This document shows, piece after piece, positions 16,437-24,289 of a stretch of 32,534 nt of DNA. The notes beneath the pieces are model-generated. The model did no database searches, was not told the DNA's origin, and saw only the letters and a list, made by a program, of their open reading frames with translations. A program made the translations under genes and the position numbers. The stretch spans positions 1 through 32,534 of the forward strand of contig CAOJKK010000014.1 of assembly GCA_948437895.1 (NCBI GenBank), read 5' to 3'. The stretch comes from an uncultured Clostridium sp. (lineage in GTDB: Bacteria > Bacillota > Clostridia > TANB77 > CAG-508). Each line of letters starts with the position of its first letter. The stretch's first letter is position 1.

Positions 16437-17672
16437 ATGAATGTAATTATAATAGGTGGTGGACCAGCAGGTATGATTGCTGGAATATCAGCAACAAAAA
16501 ATGGAGATAAAGTAACAATAATTGAAAAAATGAATTCATGTGGTAAAAAGCTACTCATAACAGGAAAAGGTAGATGTAATATAACAAATAGTACAGATAT
16601 AAATGGATTTATTGAAAATACACCTTGTAATGGAAGGTTTCTTTATGGAGCCCTAAATAATTTTGATAATTATGACATTATAAACTTATTAGAAAGTGAG
16701 GGAGTTAAAACTAAAGTAGAAAGAGGAGGACGAGTTTTTCCTGTTTCTGATAGGGCTATTAGTGTACTGGATGCACTACTTAGAATACTGAAAAAACTAG
16801 ATGTTCATATATTAACAAATTCAGAAGTGAAAAATATAATCGTAGATGCAGGAGAGGTAAAGGGAATAAGATTAGATAATGGAAAAGAGATTTATGCAGA
16901 TAAAGTTATTTTAGCAACAGGTGGAAAAAGCTATCCTGTTACAGGATCTACTGGAGATGGATATAAATTAGCAAAAGAACTAGGACATACTGTAACTAAT
17001 ATAAAACCATCACTAATACCATTAACATCAAGCAGCAGGGAATGCATGGAGCTTCAGGGGCTATCTTTAAGAAATGTTTCAATAAAGTTAAAACATAATG
17101 ATAAGGTTATATATAAAGATTTTGGAGAAATGCTATTTACGCACTATGGAGTATCAGGGCCCGTAATACTAAGTGCATCAGCACATTTAATAAGATATAA
17201 AAATGTAGATGAGTTACTTAAATCAAATAGTATAAAATTAGAAATAGACTTAAAACCAGCATTAACAGAAGAAAAACTAGACCTAAGAATATTAAGAGAT
17301 TTTGAAGAAATAAAGAATAAAGAGTTCAAAAATAGCTTAGATAAATTACTTCCACAAAAACTAATTCCAGTAATAATGGAAAAGACAAAGATCAATCCAA
17401 AAAAACAAGTAAATGAGATAACAAAAGAAGAAAGACAAAGAATAGTAAAGACACTTAAATGTTTTGAAATAAGTATAAATGGAATAAGGCCAATAGAAGA
17501 AGCTATTATAACATCAGGAGGAATAAGCACAAAAGAAATAAATCCAAAGACAATGGAATCTAAGATTATAAAAGGATTATATTTTGCAGGAGAAATAATA
17601 GATGTAGATGCTTTAACAGGAGGATTTAATCTACAAATAGCTTGGTCAACAGGGTATACTGCAGGACTTTGA
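16437..17672 (+). CDS. BaiN/HI0933-like FAD-dependent oxidoreductase
   Basis: The 411-residue flavoprotein opens with MNVIIIGGGPAGMIAGI, the Rossmann GxGxxG FAD motif. GKKLLITGKGRCNITNS is the hallmark of the HI0933/YhiN (BaiN-like) family. Further family segments are VILATGGKSYPVTGSTGDGY, MLFTHYGVSGPVIL, and the C-terminal GLYFAGEIIDVDALTGGFN. ATG 16437 is chosen because GAAGGA precedes it and the FAD motif begins at once; an upstream TTG at 16413 overlaps the previous gene. The physiological substrate of most members is unknown, so a bile-acid role should not be assumed. Confidence 0.93.
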   Translation: MNVIIIGGGPAGMIAGISATKNGDKVTIIEKMNSCGKKLLITGKGRCNITNSTDINGFIENTPCNGRFLYGALNNFDNYDIINLLESEGVKTKVERGGRVFPVSDRAISVLDALLRILKKLDVHILTNSEVKNIIVDAGEVKGIRLDNGKEIYADKVILATGGKSYPVTGSTGDGYKLAKELGHTVTNIKPSLIPLTSSSRECMELQGLSLRNVSIKLKHNDKVIYKDFGEMLFTHYGVSGPVILSASAHLIRYKNVDELLKSNSIKLEIDLKPALTEEKLDLRILRDFEEIKNKEFKNSLDKLLPQKLIPVIMEKTKINPKKQVNEITKEERQRIVKTLKCFEISINGIRPIEEAIITSGGISTKEINPKTMESKIIKGLYFAGEIIDVDALTGGFNLQIAWSTGYTAGL

Positions 17673-17704
17673 AATAGTAAGAAAGATATGGGAGAAATGT
17701 ATAA

Positions 17705-18329
17705 ATGTTTAAAGCAATAAAAGAAAACACATCTGGTGAAATAGTAGAAAAAAAGTCAAAATTCATAGCACATATTTTTTATGTAGAAACACCAGAAGAA
17801 GCGGATAATTATATAAAAGAGATAAAAAAGAAATATCATGATGCAAGACACAATGTTTTTGCATATGCTATAGAAACTGGAGATCGGAGGAATTGCTGTT
17901 AAATATAATGATGATGGAGAACCACAAGGTACAGCAGGAAGCCCGATATTAAAGATAGTATTAGAACAAGGATTGTCTAATATCCTAGTAGTAGTTACGA
18001 GATATTTTGGAGGAATACTATTAGGTACAGGAGGTTTAGTAAGAGCATATTCAGATGCTACTTTAAAAGCATTAGAAAAAACTGAATATATAGAAAAGAT
18101 TATAGGATATAAGGTAAAAATATATGTAGAATATGACCAATTAGAGCAATTAAAGTATTATGCTAATAAAAGCAATTTAAAGATTGTTAATATAGAATAT
18201 CTAGAGAATGTAGAAGTTATTGTAGAAATGCAGAAAGAAAAATTAGAAGAATTTACAAATGATAACAATAAAAAAACCTTTAAAACTTTAAAATATGATA
18301 TTTTAGAAGAAAAATATATTGATATATAG
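17705..18329 (+). CDS. YigZ/IMPACT family protein, +1 shift at CGG 17885-17887
   Basis: After the shift the protein has 207 residues, the usual length for YigZ. The N-terminal UPF0029 domain has KKSKFIAHIFYVETPEEAD and KKKYHDARHNVFAYAIETGD. The shift gives D-GGIAVKYNDDGEPQGTAGSPIL, the most conserved segment of the family, with Gly61 created by skipping C17885. VVVTRYFGGILLGTGGLVRAYSDA follows, then a DUF1949 domain. The zero frame ends at 17900-17902. Related proteins bind translating ribosomes or regulate Gcn2 in eukaryotes; the bacterial role is unsettled. It follows the flavoprotein gene by 32 bases. Confidence 0.92.
17885..17888 (+). other. CGG-A +1 frameshift site in the yigZ-type gene (Gly61)
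   Basis: GAT CGG AGG AAT becomes GAT GGA GGA ATT when the C is skipped, joining E-T-G-D to G-G-I-A-V-K, the central conserved block of the family. Confidence 0.86.
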
Positions 18330-18369
18330 CCTATTTCGAGAAAAATTAGAAAAAATTTCCAAAAAAGTA

Positions 18370-18398
18370 TTGCAAAAATTTGTAAATCATATTATAAT
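18370..18398 (+). promoter_or_regulatory. Sigma-A promoter for spo0A
   Basis: TTGCAA (18370-18375), a 17-base spacer, TATAAT (18393-18398). TTCGAA at 18398-18403 partly resembles a Spo0A box, but the match is short. Confidence 0.72.
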
Positions 18399-18445
18399 TC
18401 GAAATGTAAAAAATTTACAAATATATTTTTTTAGGGGGAATAAAT

Positions 18446-19267
18446 TTGAAAGAGAAAATTACAGTCTTAATTGCAGATGATAATCCTGATTTTGCAATGA
18501 CATTAGTTAGTTATTTGGAAAAAGAAGAAGATATGGAGGTTATAGGAATCGCTAAGGATGGTAGAGAAGCATGTGACATGATAAAGAATACACAGCCAGA
18601 TGTTGCTTTATTAGATGTTATAATGCCATATTTAGATGGACTTGGAGTATTAGAAAAAATATCAACATCTAATATGTCAAAGAAACCACTATGTATAATG
18701 TTATCAGCAGTTGGACAAGCAAAAATTACACAACAAGCAATAAATCTTGGTGCAGAATATTATGTTGTAAAACCATTTGATATTGAATTATTAATAAAAA
18801 GAATAAGAGATATAAGATACTTTAAGCCTCAAACTACAGTACAAAATGCAATGGCTAGTAGAGAAATAAAAGCTCCATACATAGAAATATCAGAGCAAAA
18901 TAAAAAAGATGAAGATAATTTAGAAGCATTAGTAACTAATGTTATTCATGAATTAGGAGTTCCTGCACATATAAAAGGATATCAATATTTAAGAGAAGCA
19001 ATTATGATGGTAATAAATGATATAGATATAATAAATCAAATAACAAAACAATTATATCCAGAGATAGCAATAAAATTTAAAACAACTCCTTCAAGAGTTG
19101 AAAGAGCAATTAGACATGCAATTGAAGTAGCATGGTCAAGAGGAGAACAAGCAGCAGTTGAAAGAATATTTGGTTATACAATTTCAGCAGCTAAAGGAAA
19201 ACCAACAAATTCAGAATTTATAGCAATGATAGCTGATAAACTAAGATTAGAATTAAAAAGTGCGTAA
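18446..19267 (+). CDS. spo0A: Spo0A, master response regulator of sporulation
   Basis: The 273-residue protein has an N-terminal receiver domain with acidic pocket residues D11 and D12, the phosphorylation site D57 in [11 protein letters not shown], and K109 in YYVVKPFD. The C-terminal Spo0A DNA-binding domain includes [20 protein letters not shown] and [20 protein letters not shown], which is diagnostic. Start TTG 18446 has AGGGGGAA upstream. Phosphorylated Spo0A commits the cell to sporulation. Its presence, with yyaC and the spoIVF-like genes, makes an endospore-forming lineage very likely. It has its own promoter and terminator. Confidence 0.97.
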   Translation: MKEKITVLIADDNPDFAMTLVSYLEKEEDMEVIGIAKDGREACDMIKNTQPDVALLDVIMPYLDGLGVLEKISTSNMSKKPLCIMLSAVGQAKITQQAINLGAEYYVVKPFDIELLIKRIRDIRYFKPQTTVQNAMASREIKAPYIEISEQNKKDEDNLEALVTNVIHELGVPAHIKGYQYLREAIMMVINDIDIINQITKQLYPEIAIKFKTTPSRVERAIRHAIEVAWSRGEQAAVERIFGYTISAAKGKPTNSEFIAMIADKLRLELKSA

Positions 19268-19279
19268 TAATTAATAATA

Positions 19280-19317
19280 AAAAGACCTTCATCCAATTGG
19301 AATAAAGGTCTTTTTTG
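19280..19317. terminator. Bidirectional intrinsic terminator after spo0A
   Basis: AAAAGACCTT (19280-19289) pairs with AAGGTCTTTT (19304-19313), followed by a T-run. The converging small gene ends at 19320, and the A-rich left flank gives a T-tract on the minus strand. Confidence 0.8.
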
Positions 19318-19319
19318 TA

Positions 19320-19523
19320 TTACAGTTTTGCATGTTCTCTTACAGCACGCCATTTGCCGTTAGGCAATTTTTCCACATAAGCGTTAAGCTCAACCCAACC
19401 CTTGCTGGCCGGATGAGAATCACGAATAGCCTGTAATACATCAAGGGCATCTCCCTCGGTTTCTTTTTCGAAAGGTGATTTGAGTACCTCTTCGAATGTG
19501 TAATCTTTGCAGTCTGCTGTCAT
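19320..19523 (-). CDS. Small soluble protein of unknown function, probably highly expressed
   Basis: The 67-residue ORF begins at ATG 19523 behind AAAGGAG. The sequence is hydrophilic, with DYTFEEVLKSPFEKETEGDA, then GWVELNAYVEKLPNGKWRAV, which looks like a short beta-hairpin after a helical part. I recognise no family. Codon use is richer in G/C-ending codons than the neighbours (for example CCG GCC AGC AAG, AAC GGC), as in the small gene at 3048, and it too has a near-consensus promoter (19569-19597). High expression is the likely common cause; recent transfer is the alternative. Confidence 0.72.
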   Translation of the reverse strand: MTADCKDYTFEEVLKSPFEKETEGDALDVLQAIRDSHPASKGWVELNAYVEKLPNGKWRAVREHAKL

Positions 19524-19568
19524 AATTATTTCTCCTTTCAAAAGAAATATAAAATTTTATGTAACTTA

Positions 19569-19597
19569 ATTATAACAAATTATGGTGAATAAGTCAA
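19569..19597 (-). promoter_or_regulatory. Sigma-A promoter for the 67-residue gene
   Basis: On the minus strand: TTGACT (19597-19592), a 17-base spacer, TATAAT (19574-19569). One mismatch to consensus in total. Confidence 0.8.
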
Positions 19598-19601
19598 AAA
19601 T

Positions 19602-19628
19602 TAAGGAAATCACTAATAGATTTCCTTA
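19602..19628 (-). terminator. Intrinsic terminator of the thioesterase gene
   Basis: TAAGGAAAT (19602-19610) and ATTTCCTTA (19620-19628) are perfect complements. On the minus strand the hairpin is followed by a short T-rich tract, and it overlaps the thioesterase stop codon. Confidence 0.7.
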
Positions 19629-20357
19629 GTTATATAATTTTATGATAGCATGAAGATTTTTTTCTTCATTATCCTTTATCGTAATTACATATTCGCCATC
19701 TTCAGTATGAGAGTAGAATATTGAAAGAGTATCTCCCAGTTTTGCTTCATGTTTGTACATTATCTCTATATTAGAAAAGCTCATGCTTAAATAGACATCT
19801 TCTGGAAGTGCTTCATATGCATAATCTAGATAATTCAAATTATTAACATGATGATTAGTATCAATATCTCTTCGTTGTATTGTATATTTTAAAACAAATT
19901 TAGAATTTTCTGGTTCTTTTAGCTTTTCTTTAATCTTTTCACTAAATACACTTTTATCAATACAATTAAAGCTTTCTTGAACTTCTTGAGGTAGTTTTGT
20001 AATAGATTTTTTATTTACATCAAATAAAATCCATTTAGAAGTAGCGATTGCAACAAGATCATTTTTGTCATCATATATTTCTAAATCTCTATATGAAAAC
20101 AAAGGATTACTTGAGCGAGTCCATGTTTTAATTGTAAGATTAGTATTCCATTTTGGGCGTGAAAAAACTTTTAATTTCCAATTTAATATAAGCCATGCAA
20201 GACCAGTTTTAGGAGTATCATTTAGTCCATAACCTTTTGCATCAGAATTCAATCCAGCAACTTCTTGCATTATTCTTAAAATTCCTTTATTACTTAATCT
20301 ATTATTTTCTCCCACATCAGAAAAATCTACTTTTAAATTATAACTATATATATCCAT
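19626..20357 (-). CDS. Acyl-ACP thioesterase
   Basis: The 243-residue protein matches PF01643, with two hotdog domains. The N-terminal one contains LRIMQEVAGLNSDAKGYG and GLAWLILNWKLKVFSRPKW. The second starts near residue 155 and holds DIDTNHHVNNLNYLDYAYEA, the conserved Asn/His-containing catalytic segment. It releases fatty acids from acyl carrier protein in the cytoplasm. Start ATG 20357 has GAAGGAA upstream. It is divergent from the U32 gene, and its minus-strand promoter is not clear to me. Chain-length specificity cannot be told. Confidence 0.92.
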   Translation of the reverse strand: MDIYSYNLKVDFSDVGENNRLSNKGILRIMQEVAGLNSDAKGYGLNDTPKTGLAWLILNWKLKVFSRPKWNTNLTIKTWTRSSNPLFSYRDLEIYDDKNDLVAIATSKWILFDVNKKSITKLPQEVQESFNCIDKSVFSEKIKEKLKEPENSKFVLKYTIQRRDIDTNHHVNNLNYLDYAYEALPEDVYLSMSFSNIEIMYKHEAKLGDTLSIFYSHTEDGEYVITIKDNEEKNLHAIIKLYN

Positions 20358-20440
20358 TTGAATTCCTTCTTTCTATAAATGGAAATATATCACAATTAAA
20401 TAAAAAATTCAATTAATATAATATGCAAAAATAATATATA

Positions 20441-20469
20441 TTGTCATATTCTGATACTTAATATATAAT
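20441..20469 (+). promoter_or_regulatory. Sigma-A promoter for the U32 gene
   Basis: TTGTCA (20441-20446), a 17-base spacer, TATAAT (20464-20469). The start codon is 21 bases downstream. Confidence 0.75.
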
Positions 20470-20490
20470 ACCTATAAAGGAGCAAAGAGT

Positions 20491-22854
20491 ATGGTAGAGT
20501 TATTATCTCCAGCAGGAGATTTGGAATGTTTAAAGGTAGCTGTTCAAAATGGAGCCAATGCTGTATATTTTGGAGCAGAGCAGTTTAATGCAAGAATAAA
20601 TAGTACTAATTTTGGAAAAGAAGAGTTAGTACAAGCAATTGAATATGCAAGGTTAAGAGGTGTAAAAACACATCTGACATTAAATATATTAATTAAAAAT
20701 GGTGAATTTGAAGATGCAATTAAATTAGTAGAATTTGCATACAATTCAGGAATAGGTGCTGTAATTATTCAAGACTTAGGACTTGCAAAAAAGGTGATAG
20801 AACTTTTCCCAGATTTAGAAGTACATAGTAGTACACAGATGACAATATATAATTTGGATGGAGCAAAAGAGATAAAAGAATTAGGATTCTCAAGATGTGT
20901 ACTTGCAAGGGAATTATCAATAAATGAAATAGAACATATATGTAAAAATGCTGATATAGATATAGAAGTATTTATTCATGGTGCTCTTTGTATTAGTTAT
21001 TCTGGTCAATGCTTAATGAGTAGTATGATAGGTGGAAGAAGCGGAAACCGTGGTAAGTGTGCAGGTACTTGTAGGCTTCCATATACTCTATTAAAAGATG
21101 GAGAGGAAAAACAAAAAGGATATCTATTAAGTTCAAAAGATGTTTGTACATTAGATATTATTCCTGATCTAATAAATGCTGGAGTTAAATCTTTTAAAAT
21201 AGAAGGAAGAATGAAGTCAAAGGAATACGTAGGAGTAGTTACATCTATTTACAGAAAATATATTGATTTAGCAGAAAGTGGAAAAGAGTATGTAGTAGAT
21301 GAAGAAGATAGAGAAAAACTAATGCAGATTTTTAATAGAGGAGGATTTAGCACTGGCTATTTAAAAGGAAAACTAGGAAAAGAAATGATGTATACAAGAA
21401 AACCAAATCACATGGGAGTATTAGTAGGAGAAGTCATTGGATATAATTCAAATAAAGGTTATGCTAAGATAAAACTATCTAAAGAACTAAACCTAGGAGA
21501 TAGTATTGCAATTAAAGATGCATCATGCAAAATTTCTGAACTTATGAAAGGAAATAACAACATTAAATCTGCAAATCCGACGCAAGTTATAACAGTTGGA
21601 AGAATAAAAGGAAGAATTTCAAGTGGAGATAAAGTATATAGAACAGTATTAGATAGATTAAATAAAGAAACAGCTCAAGTTTCTAGCAAAGAGAATATAA
21701 AAAGACCTATAAATGCAAAAGTAATATTAAAGGAAAATGAACAATTAGAGTTAGAAATACAAGATTTATGGAGTAAGACAAAGATAAATAAAACAGAAGA
21801 AATTATTGTAAAAAAAGCAGACAATACAGGTATAAGTGAAGAAAGAATAAAAGAACAGTTATCAAAAACAGGAAATACTCCTTTTGAGATGAAAGACATA
21901 CAAGTTATCATGGATAAAGATATAATAGTTCCAATAAGTGCATTAAATAGTGTAAGAAGAAATGCGTTAGAAAGTTTAGAAAGAGAGTTATTAAATAGCT
22001 TTAAAAGAGATAAAAAAGTAAATCTAGTAGATAGTATTAAAATAGATAGCAGACAAAACGAAAGCCAAGAAGTTAAAGTATCTGTGGTGTTGAATAATGT
22101 AAAAGATAATATAGACTATTGTAATTTAAATGGAATTGATAATGTATATATTCCATTTAAATCTTTCTTATCAAATGAGAGAAAAGTAGAAGAAATATGT
22201 AAGAGATTTAAAACATATTTATTACTTCCAGCAATCATAAAAAGTAATTATGATAAGTTATTTGATAGCAATTTAAAAAATATATTAAGTAAAGATATAG
22301 AAGGAATAGTTATATCAAATCTTTCTCATATAGAGATGCTAAAGAAGCATGAAGATGATATAAAGGGCTTAGATATAATAGCAAATTATACTTTAAACAT
22401 TTCAAATAACAATACGATAAAAGAGTTAGAGAATTTAAAAATATCTAAATATATTGTACCACCAGAATTAGATAAGGAGAGTATTCAAAGCTTAGAAGGA
22501 AATATTGAAAAAGAAATAATTGTGTATGGAAGAACTCTTTTAATGACAACAGAATATTGCACAATTGGTACATTAAAAAACTGTCCTGCAATATGTGAAA
22601 AAGGGACATATAAATTGAAAGATAGGATGGGATTTGAATTTCCAATATATACAGATAGAGTTAATTGTAATAATCTTATATACAACTCTAAAATAACATC
22701 TGTATCTTATAAGGGACTAAATGTAGATTCAATAAGAATAGATATCTTAGAAGAAAATGAAGAAGAAATACAGAAAATAATAGATACCCATAAAAATGGA
22801 GATAGACTAGAAGGGGAAACCTATACAAATGGAAACCTAAACAGAGAAATTTAA
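20491..22854 (+). CDS. U32 peptidase-family protein with DUF3656 (RlhA/TrhP-like)
   Basis: The 787-residue protein starts with ELLSPAGDLECLKVAVQNGA, the classic U32 TIM-barrel opening. The family cysteine cluster is present: CISYSGQCLMS, then GNRGKCAGTCRLPY, likely iron-sulfur ligands. FKIEGRMKSKEYVGVV follows. A long C-terminal part (DUF3656 and a second U32-like half) ends with YCTIGTLKNCPAIC, LKDRMGFEFPI, and a Cys near VNCNNLIYNS. Well-studied relatives in this family hydroxylate RNA (rlhA on 23S rRNA, trhP on tRNA uridine) rather than degrade protein, so an RNA role is more likely than proteolysis. It is a stand-alone gene with its own promoter. Confidence 0.92.
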   Translation: MVELLSPAGDLECLKVAVQNGANAVYFGAEQFNARINSTNFGKEELVQAIEYARLRGVKTHLTLNILIKNGEFEDAIKLVEFAYNSGIGAVIIQDLGLAKKVIELFPDLEVHSSTQMTIYNLDGAKEIKELGFSRCVLARELSINEIEHICKNADIDIEVFIHGALCISYSGQCLMSSMIGGRSGNRGKCAGTCRLPYTLLKDGEEKQKGYLLSSKDVCTLDIIPDLINAGVKSFKIEGRMKSKEYVGVVTSIYRKYIDLAESGKEYVVDEEDREKLMQIFNRGGFSTGYLKGKLGKEMMYTRKPNHMGVLVGEVIGYNSNKGYAKIKLSKELNLGDSIAIKDASCKISELMKGNNNIKSANPTQVITVGRIKGRISSGDKVYRTVLDRLNKETAQVSSKENIKRPINAKVILKENEQLELEIQDLWSKTKINKTEEIIVKKADNTGISEERIKEQLSKTGNTPFEMKDIQVIMDKDIIVPISALNSVRRNALESLERELLNSFKRDKKVNLVDSIKIDSRQNESQEVKVSVVLNNVKDNIDYCNLNGIDNVYIPFKSFLSNERKVEEICKRFKTYLLLPAIIKSNYDKLFDSNLKNILSKDIEGIVISNLSHIEMLKKHEDDIKGLDIIANYTLNISNNNTIKELENLKISKYIVPPELDKESIQSLEGNIEKEIIVYGRTLLMTTEYCTIGTLKNCPAICEKGTYKLKDRMGFEFPIYTDRVNCNNLIYNSKITSVSYKGLNVDSIRIDILEENEEEIQKIIDTHKNGDRLEGETYTNGNLNREI

Positions 22855-22887
22855 TGAAAGGAGATTTATAAATAAATAAAAAACCTA

Positions 22888-22916
22888 TTTACATAAAATT
22901 GATTTTATGTTAAAAT
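22888..22916 (+). promoter_or_regulatory. Candidate promoter for the gene at 22969
   Basis: TTTACA (22888-22893), a 17-base spacer, TAAAAT (22911-22916). Plausible but in a very AT-rich stretch. Confidence 0.5.
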
Positions 22917-22968
22917 TATAACTATCATAAATATATTTTATGAAATATGCCGAAAGGAGAGATAAGCA

Positions 22969-23301
22969 TTGAAGAATAATGCTTACCGAAATTCAAAATT
23001 AAAAAAACAATTGGAAGCGCGGAGAATAAGAGGTTGCAAAGAAGTAATATGGTCATTGAGAGATGAACAAAAGAACTTTGTTGAGCAATTTTATCCAGTA
23101 GAAAAATGGCTTTATAAAATTAAAACCAGATATTTTCATAATGTAAAGGATTTAAATCCTTTATTAAAAACTTTGCATTATGAGAAGAAACGAGGTAAAG
23201 AATTTATTGTTTGCAAGCTTAAGCATAATGAATTAAAATTGTTAGACAGTCATGGCATTAAGTATTATCCAATAAAATATAAAATACATTTGATTGAATA
23301 A
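22969..23301 (+). CDS. Small basic protein of unknown function; contains an unshifted CGG
   Basis: The 110-residue protein starts at TTG 22969 behind AAAGGAGAG. It is basic, with an N-terminal KLKKQLEARRIRGCKEVIW and a C-terminal part reading HYEKKRGKEFIVCKLKHNEL, then HGIKYYPIKYKIHLI. No family is recognised. Codon 18 is CGG (23020-23022), the only in-frame CGG in the window whose reading frame stays open as arginine. A +1 shift there would stop at once (GGA GAA TAA) after 19 residues. The gene therefore either reads CGG as Arg, starts downstream (TTG 23056 has no good ribosome binding site), or is poorly translated. A terminator follows. Confidence 0.7.
   Translation: MKNNAYRNSKLKKQLEARRIRGCKEVIWSLRDEQKNFVEQFYPVEKWLYKIKTRYFHNVKDLNPLLKTLHYEKKRGKEFIVCKLKHNELKLLDSHGIKYYPIKYKIHLIE
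23020..23022 (+). other. In-frame CGG that does not require a shift (exception)
   Basis: Context is GCG CGG AGA. The downstream bases match the shifting sites at 6486 and 26356 (CGG AGA), but the preceding codon is GCG, not seen at any shifting site. Confidence 0.6.
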
Positions 23302-23308
23302 TACAATG

Positions 23309-23333
23309 ATCACCCCTAAATTTTAGGGGTGAT
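23309..23333 (+). terminator. Intrinsic terminator
   Basis: ATCACCCCTAAA (23309-23320) and TTTAGGGGTGAT (23322-23333) form a perfect 12-bp stem, followed by a T-rich stretch. Confidence 0.82.
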
Positions 23334-23370
23334 TTAATTTTATTTTGCATATCATATATTAGGTGATATG

Positions 23371-23868
23371 ATGAGAGAAGAAATTTATAACAGAGCAAAA
23401 GCAAAAGAATATGCTAAAAAGTGGGCATATTCTAGAAATCCAAGTTATTATAATTTTGATAGTATAGGAGGAGATTGCACAAGCTTTATATCTCAGTGCA
23501 TTTATGCAGGAAGCGGAATAATGAACTATACTAAAAACACAGGTTGGTATTATAATTCAGTAAATGATAGAACTCCTTCGTGGTCTGGTGTGGAATTTTT
23601 ATACAAGTTTTTGATTAATAATAAAGGCATTGGACCAAGAGGAAAAATAGCAGGTTTAGAAGAACTACAAATAGGAGATATTATTCAGCTAAGTTTTGAT
23701 GGAACAAAATTTGAACATACATTAATTATAGTAAACATTGGAGATGAATTAACATTGGATAATATATATACTGCATCACATACATATGATTCATATAATA
23801 GGAGAGTTTCTTCGTATACATTTAAAGATATTAGGTTCATTCATATTGACGGAGTATGGAAATGGTAA
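23371..23868 (+). CDS. Amidase-domain (Amidase_6-like) protein
   Basis: The 165-residue protein matches the PF12671 putative amidase domain. It has NRAKAKEYAKKWAYSRNPSY, the conserved cysteine in GGDCTSFISQCIYAG, and the histidine in FEHTLIIV, followed by YTASHTYDS. These form an NlpC/P60-like papain-fold site. ATG 23371 is preferred to the adjacent ATG 23368 because of its distance from AGGTG. There is no signal peptide, so the stand-alone domain would be cytoplasmic or in the forespore or mother cell. In sporulating Clostridia such domains often act on cell wall, but this is inference. Confidence 0.85.
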   Translation: MREEIYNRAKAKEYAKKWAYSRNPSYYNFDSIGGDCTSFISQCIYAGSGIMNYTKNTGWYYNSVNDRTPSWSGVEFLYKFLINNKGIGPRGKIAGLEELQIGDIIQLSFDGTKFEHTLIIVNIGDELTLDNIYTASHTYDSYNRRVSSYTFKDIRFIHIDGVWKW

Positions 23869-23896
23869 AAGACATGTAAAAAATTGCCAAAAAGTA

Positions 23897-23924
23897 TTTA
23901 CAATTTGCAAATATATGATATAAT
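23897..23924 (+). promoter_or_regulatory. Promoter for the candidate antitoxin RNA
   Basis: TTTACA (23897-23902), a 16-base spacer, TATAAT (23919-23924). Transcription would start near 23931. Confidence 0.7.
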
Positions 23925-23931
23925 AAAAGTA

Positions 23932-24012
23932 GAAATAGGAAGCCACAAAATGTGGTTGCCATCGAGGGTTAAAAAAACACATCTCTAATGACCAGCAGAG
24001 ATGTGTTTTGCT
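23932..24012 (+). ncRNA. Candidate antitoxin RNA of a type I toxin-antitoxin-like locus
   Basis: A roughly 80-base transcript is predicted from the promoter at 23897-23924 to the shared terminator at 23977-24006. It contains no ORF. It has an internal hairpin AGCCACA/TGTGGTT (23941-23957). Its 5' part (23932-23964) is an inverted copy of the toxin mRNA leader (24158-24190). The segment AGCCACAA can pair with UUGUGGUU in the toxin leader, and the 3' end is antisense to the toxin mRNA terminator. The layout of two converging transcripts sharing one terminator is that of the enterococcal par (Fst) locus. Confidence 0.62.
23977..24006. terminator. Bidirectional terminator shared by toxin and antitoxin transcripts
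   Basis: ACACATCTCT (23977-23986) and AGAGATGTGT (23997-24006) form a perfect 10-bp stem with a 10-base loop. A seven-base A-run at 23971-23977 supplies the U-tract for the minus transcript, and TTTTGCTTT supplies the plus one. Confidence 0.85.
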
Positions 24013-24126
24013 TTATTTGCTAATAATTACAGCTAAAACTATAATTAAGGCAATAGCAACTATGGTAACTGCAACAAGTGCAGAGAAAAGTAAAAATATA
24101 ATATGTAAGAGAGTCTGTTCTACCAT
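24013..24126 (-). CDS. Small hydrophobic peptide, candidate type I toxin
   Basis: A 37-residue peptide starts at ATG 24126 with AGGAGGTG seven bases upstream, an unusually strong site. After MVEQTLLH the sequence is one long membrane helix (FLLFSALVAVTIVAIALIIV, then LAVIISK) ending with a single lysine. It has its own consensus promoter (24198-24226) and ends at a shared terminator. These features fit type I toxins that insert in the membrane. It lacks the charged C-terminal tail of Fst, so it is not a close Fst relative. Alternatives are a small regulatory membrane peptide or holin-like protein. An in-frame ATG at 24132 is too close to the ribosome binding site. Confidence 0.72.
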   Translation of the reverse strand: MVEQTLLHIIFLLFSALVAVTIVAIALIIVLAVIISK

Positions 24127-24197
24127 AAGCATCACCTCCTTACCATATGTATAAAGAGATGACAACCACAATCCTGCTTTATCCTATTTCCAAAAAT

Positions 24198-24226
24198 ATT
24201 ATACAAAATATGGAAATAAATGTCAA
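24198..24226 (-). promoter_or_regulatory. Consensus promoter of the hydrophobic peptide mRNA
   Basis: On the minus strand: TTGACA (24226-24221), a 17-base spacer, TATAAT (24203-24198). Both hexamers match consensus perfectly. The predicted leader is about 65 bases. Confidence 0.85.
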
Positions 24227-24289
24227 CACAAAAAGACAAAACAATGAATAATAAATCATAAAACACACAAAATATTATTGGTGATAAAA

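Larger units (their letters stand above)
23932..24190. repeat. Imperfect 33-bp inverted repeat flanking the toxin locus
   Basis: The left copy 23932-23964 reads GAAATAGGA...TGTGGTTGCCATC. The right copy 24158-24190, read on the minus strand, gives GAAATAGGAT...TGTGGTTGTCATC. Both copies lie at the same distance from a TATAAT box, so both transcripts start with nearly the same sequence. In par the repeats are direct, so this differs. Confidence 0.75.
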
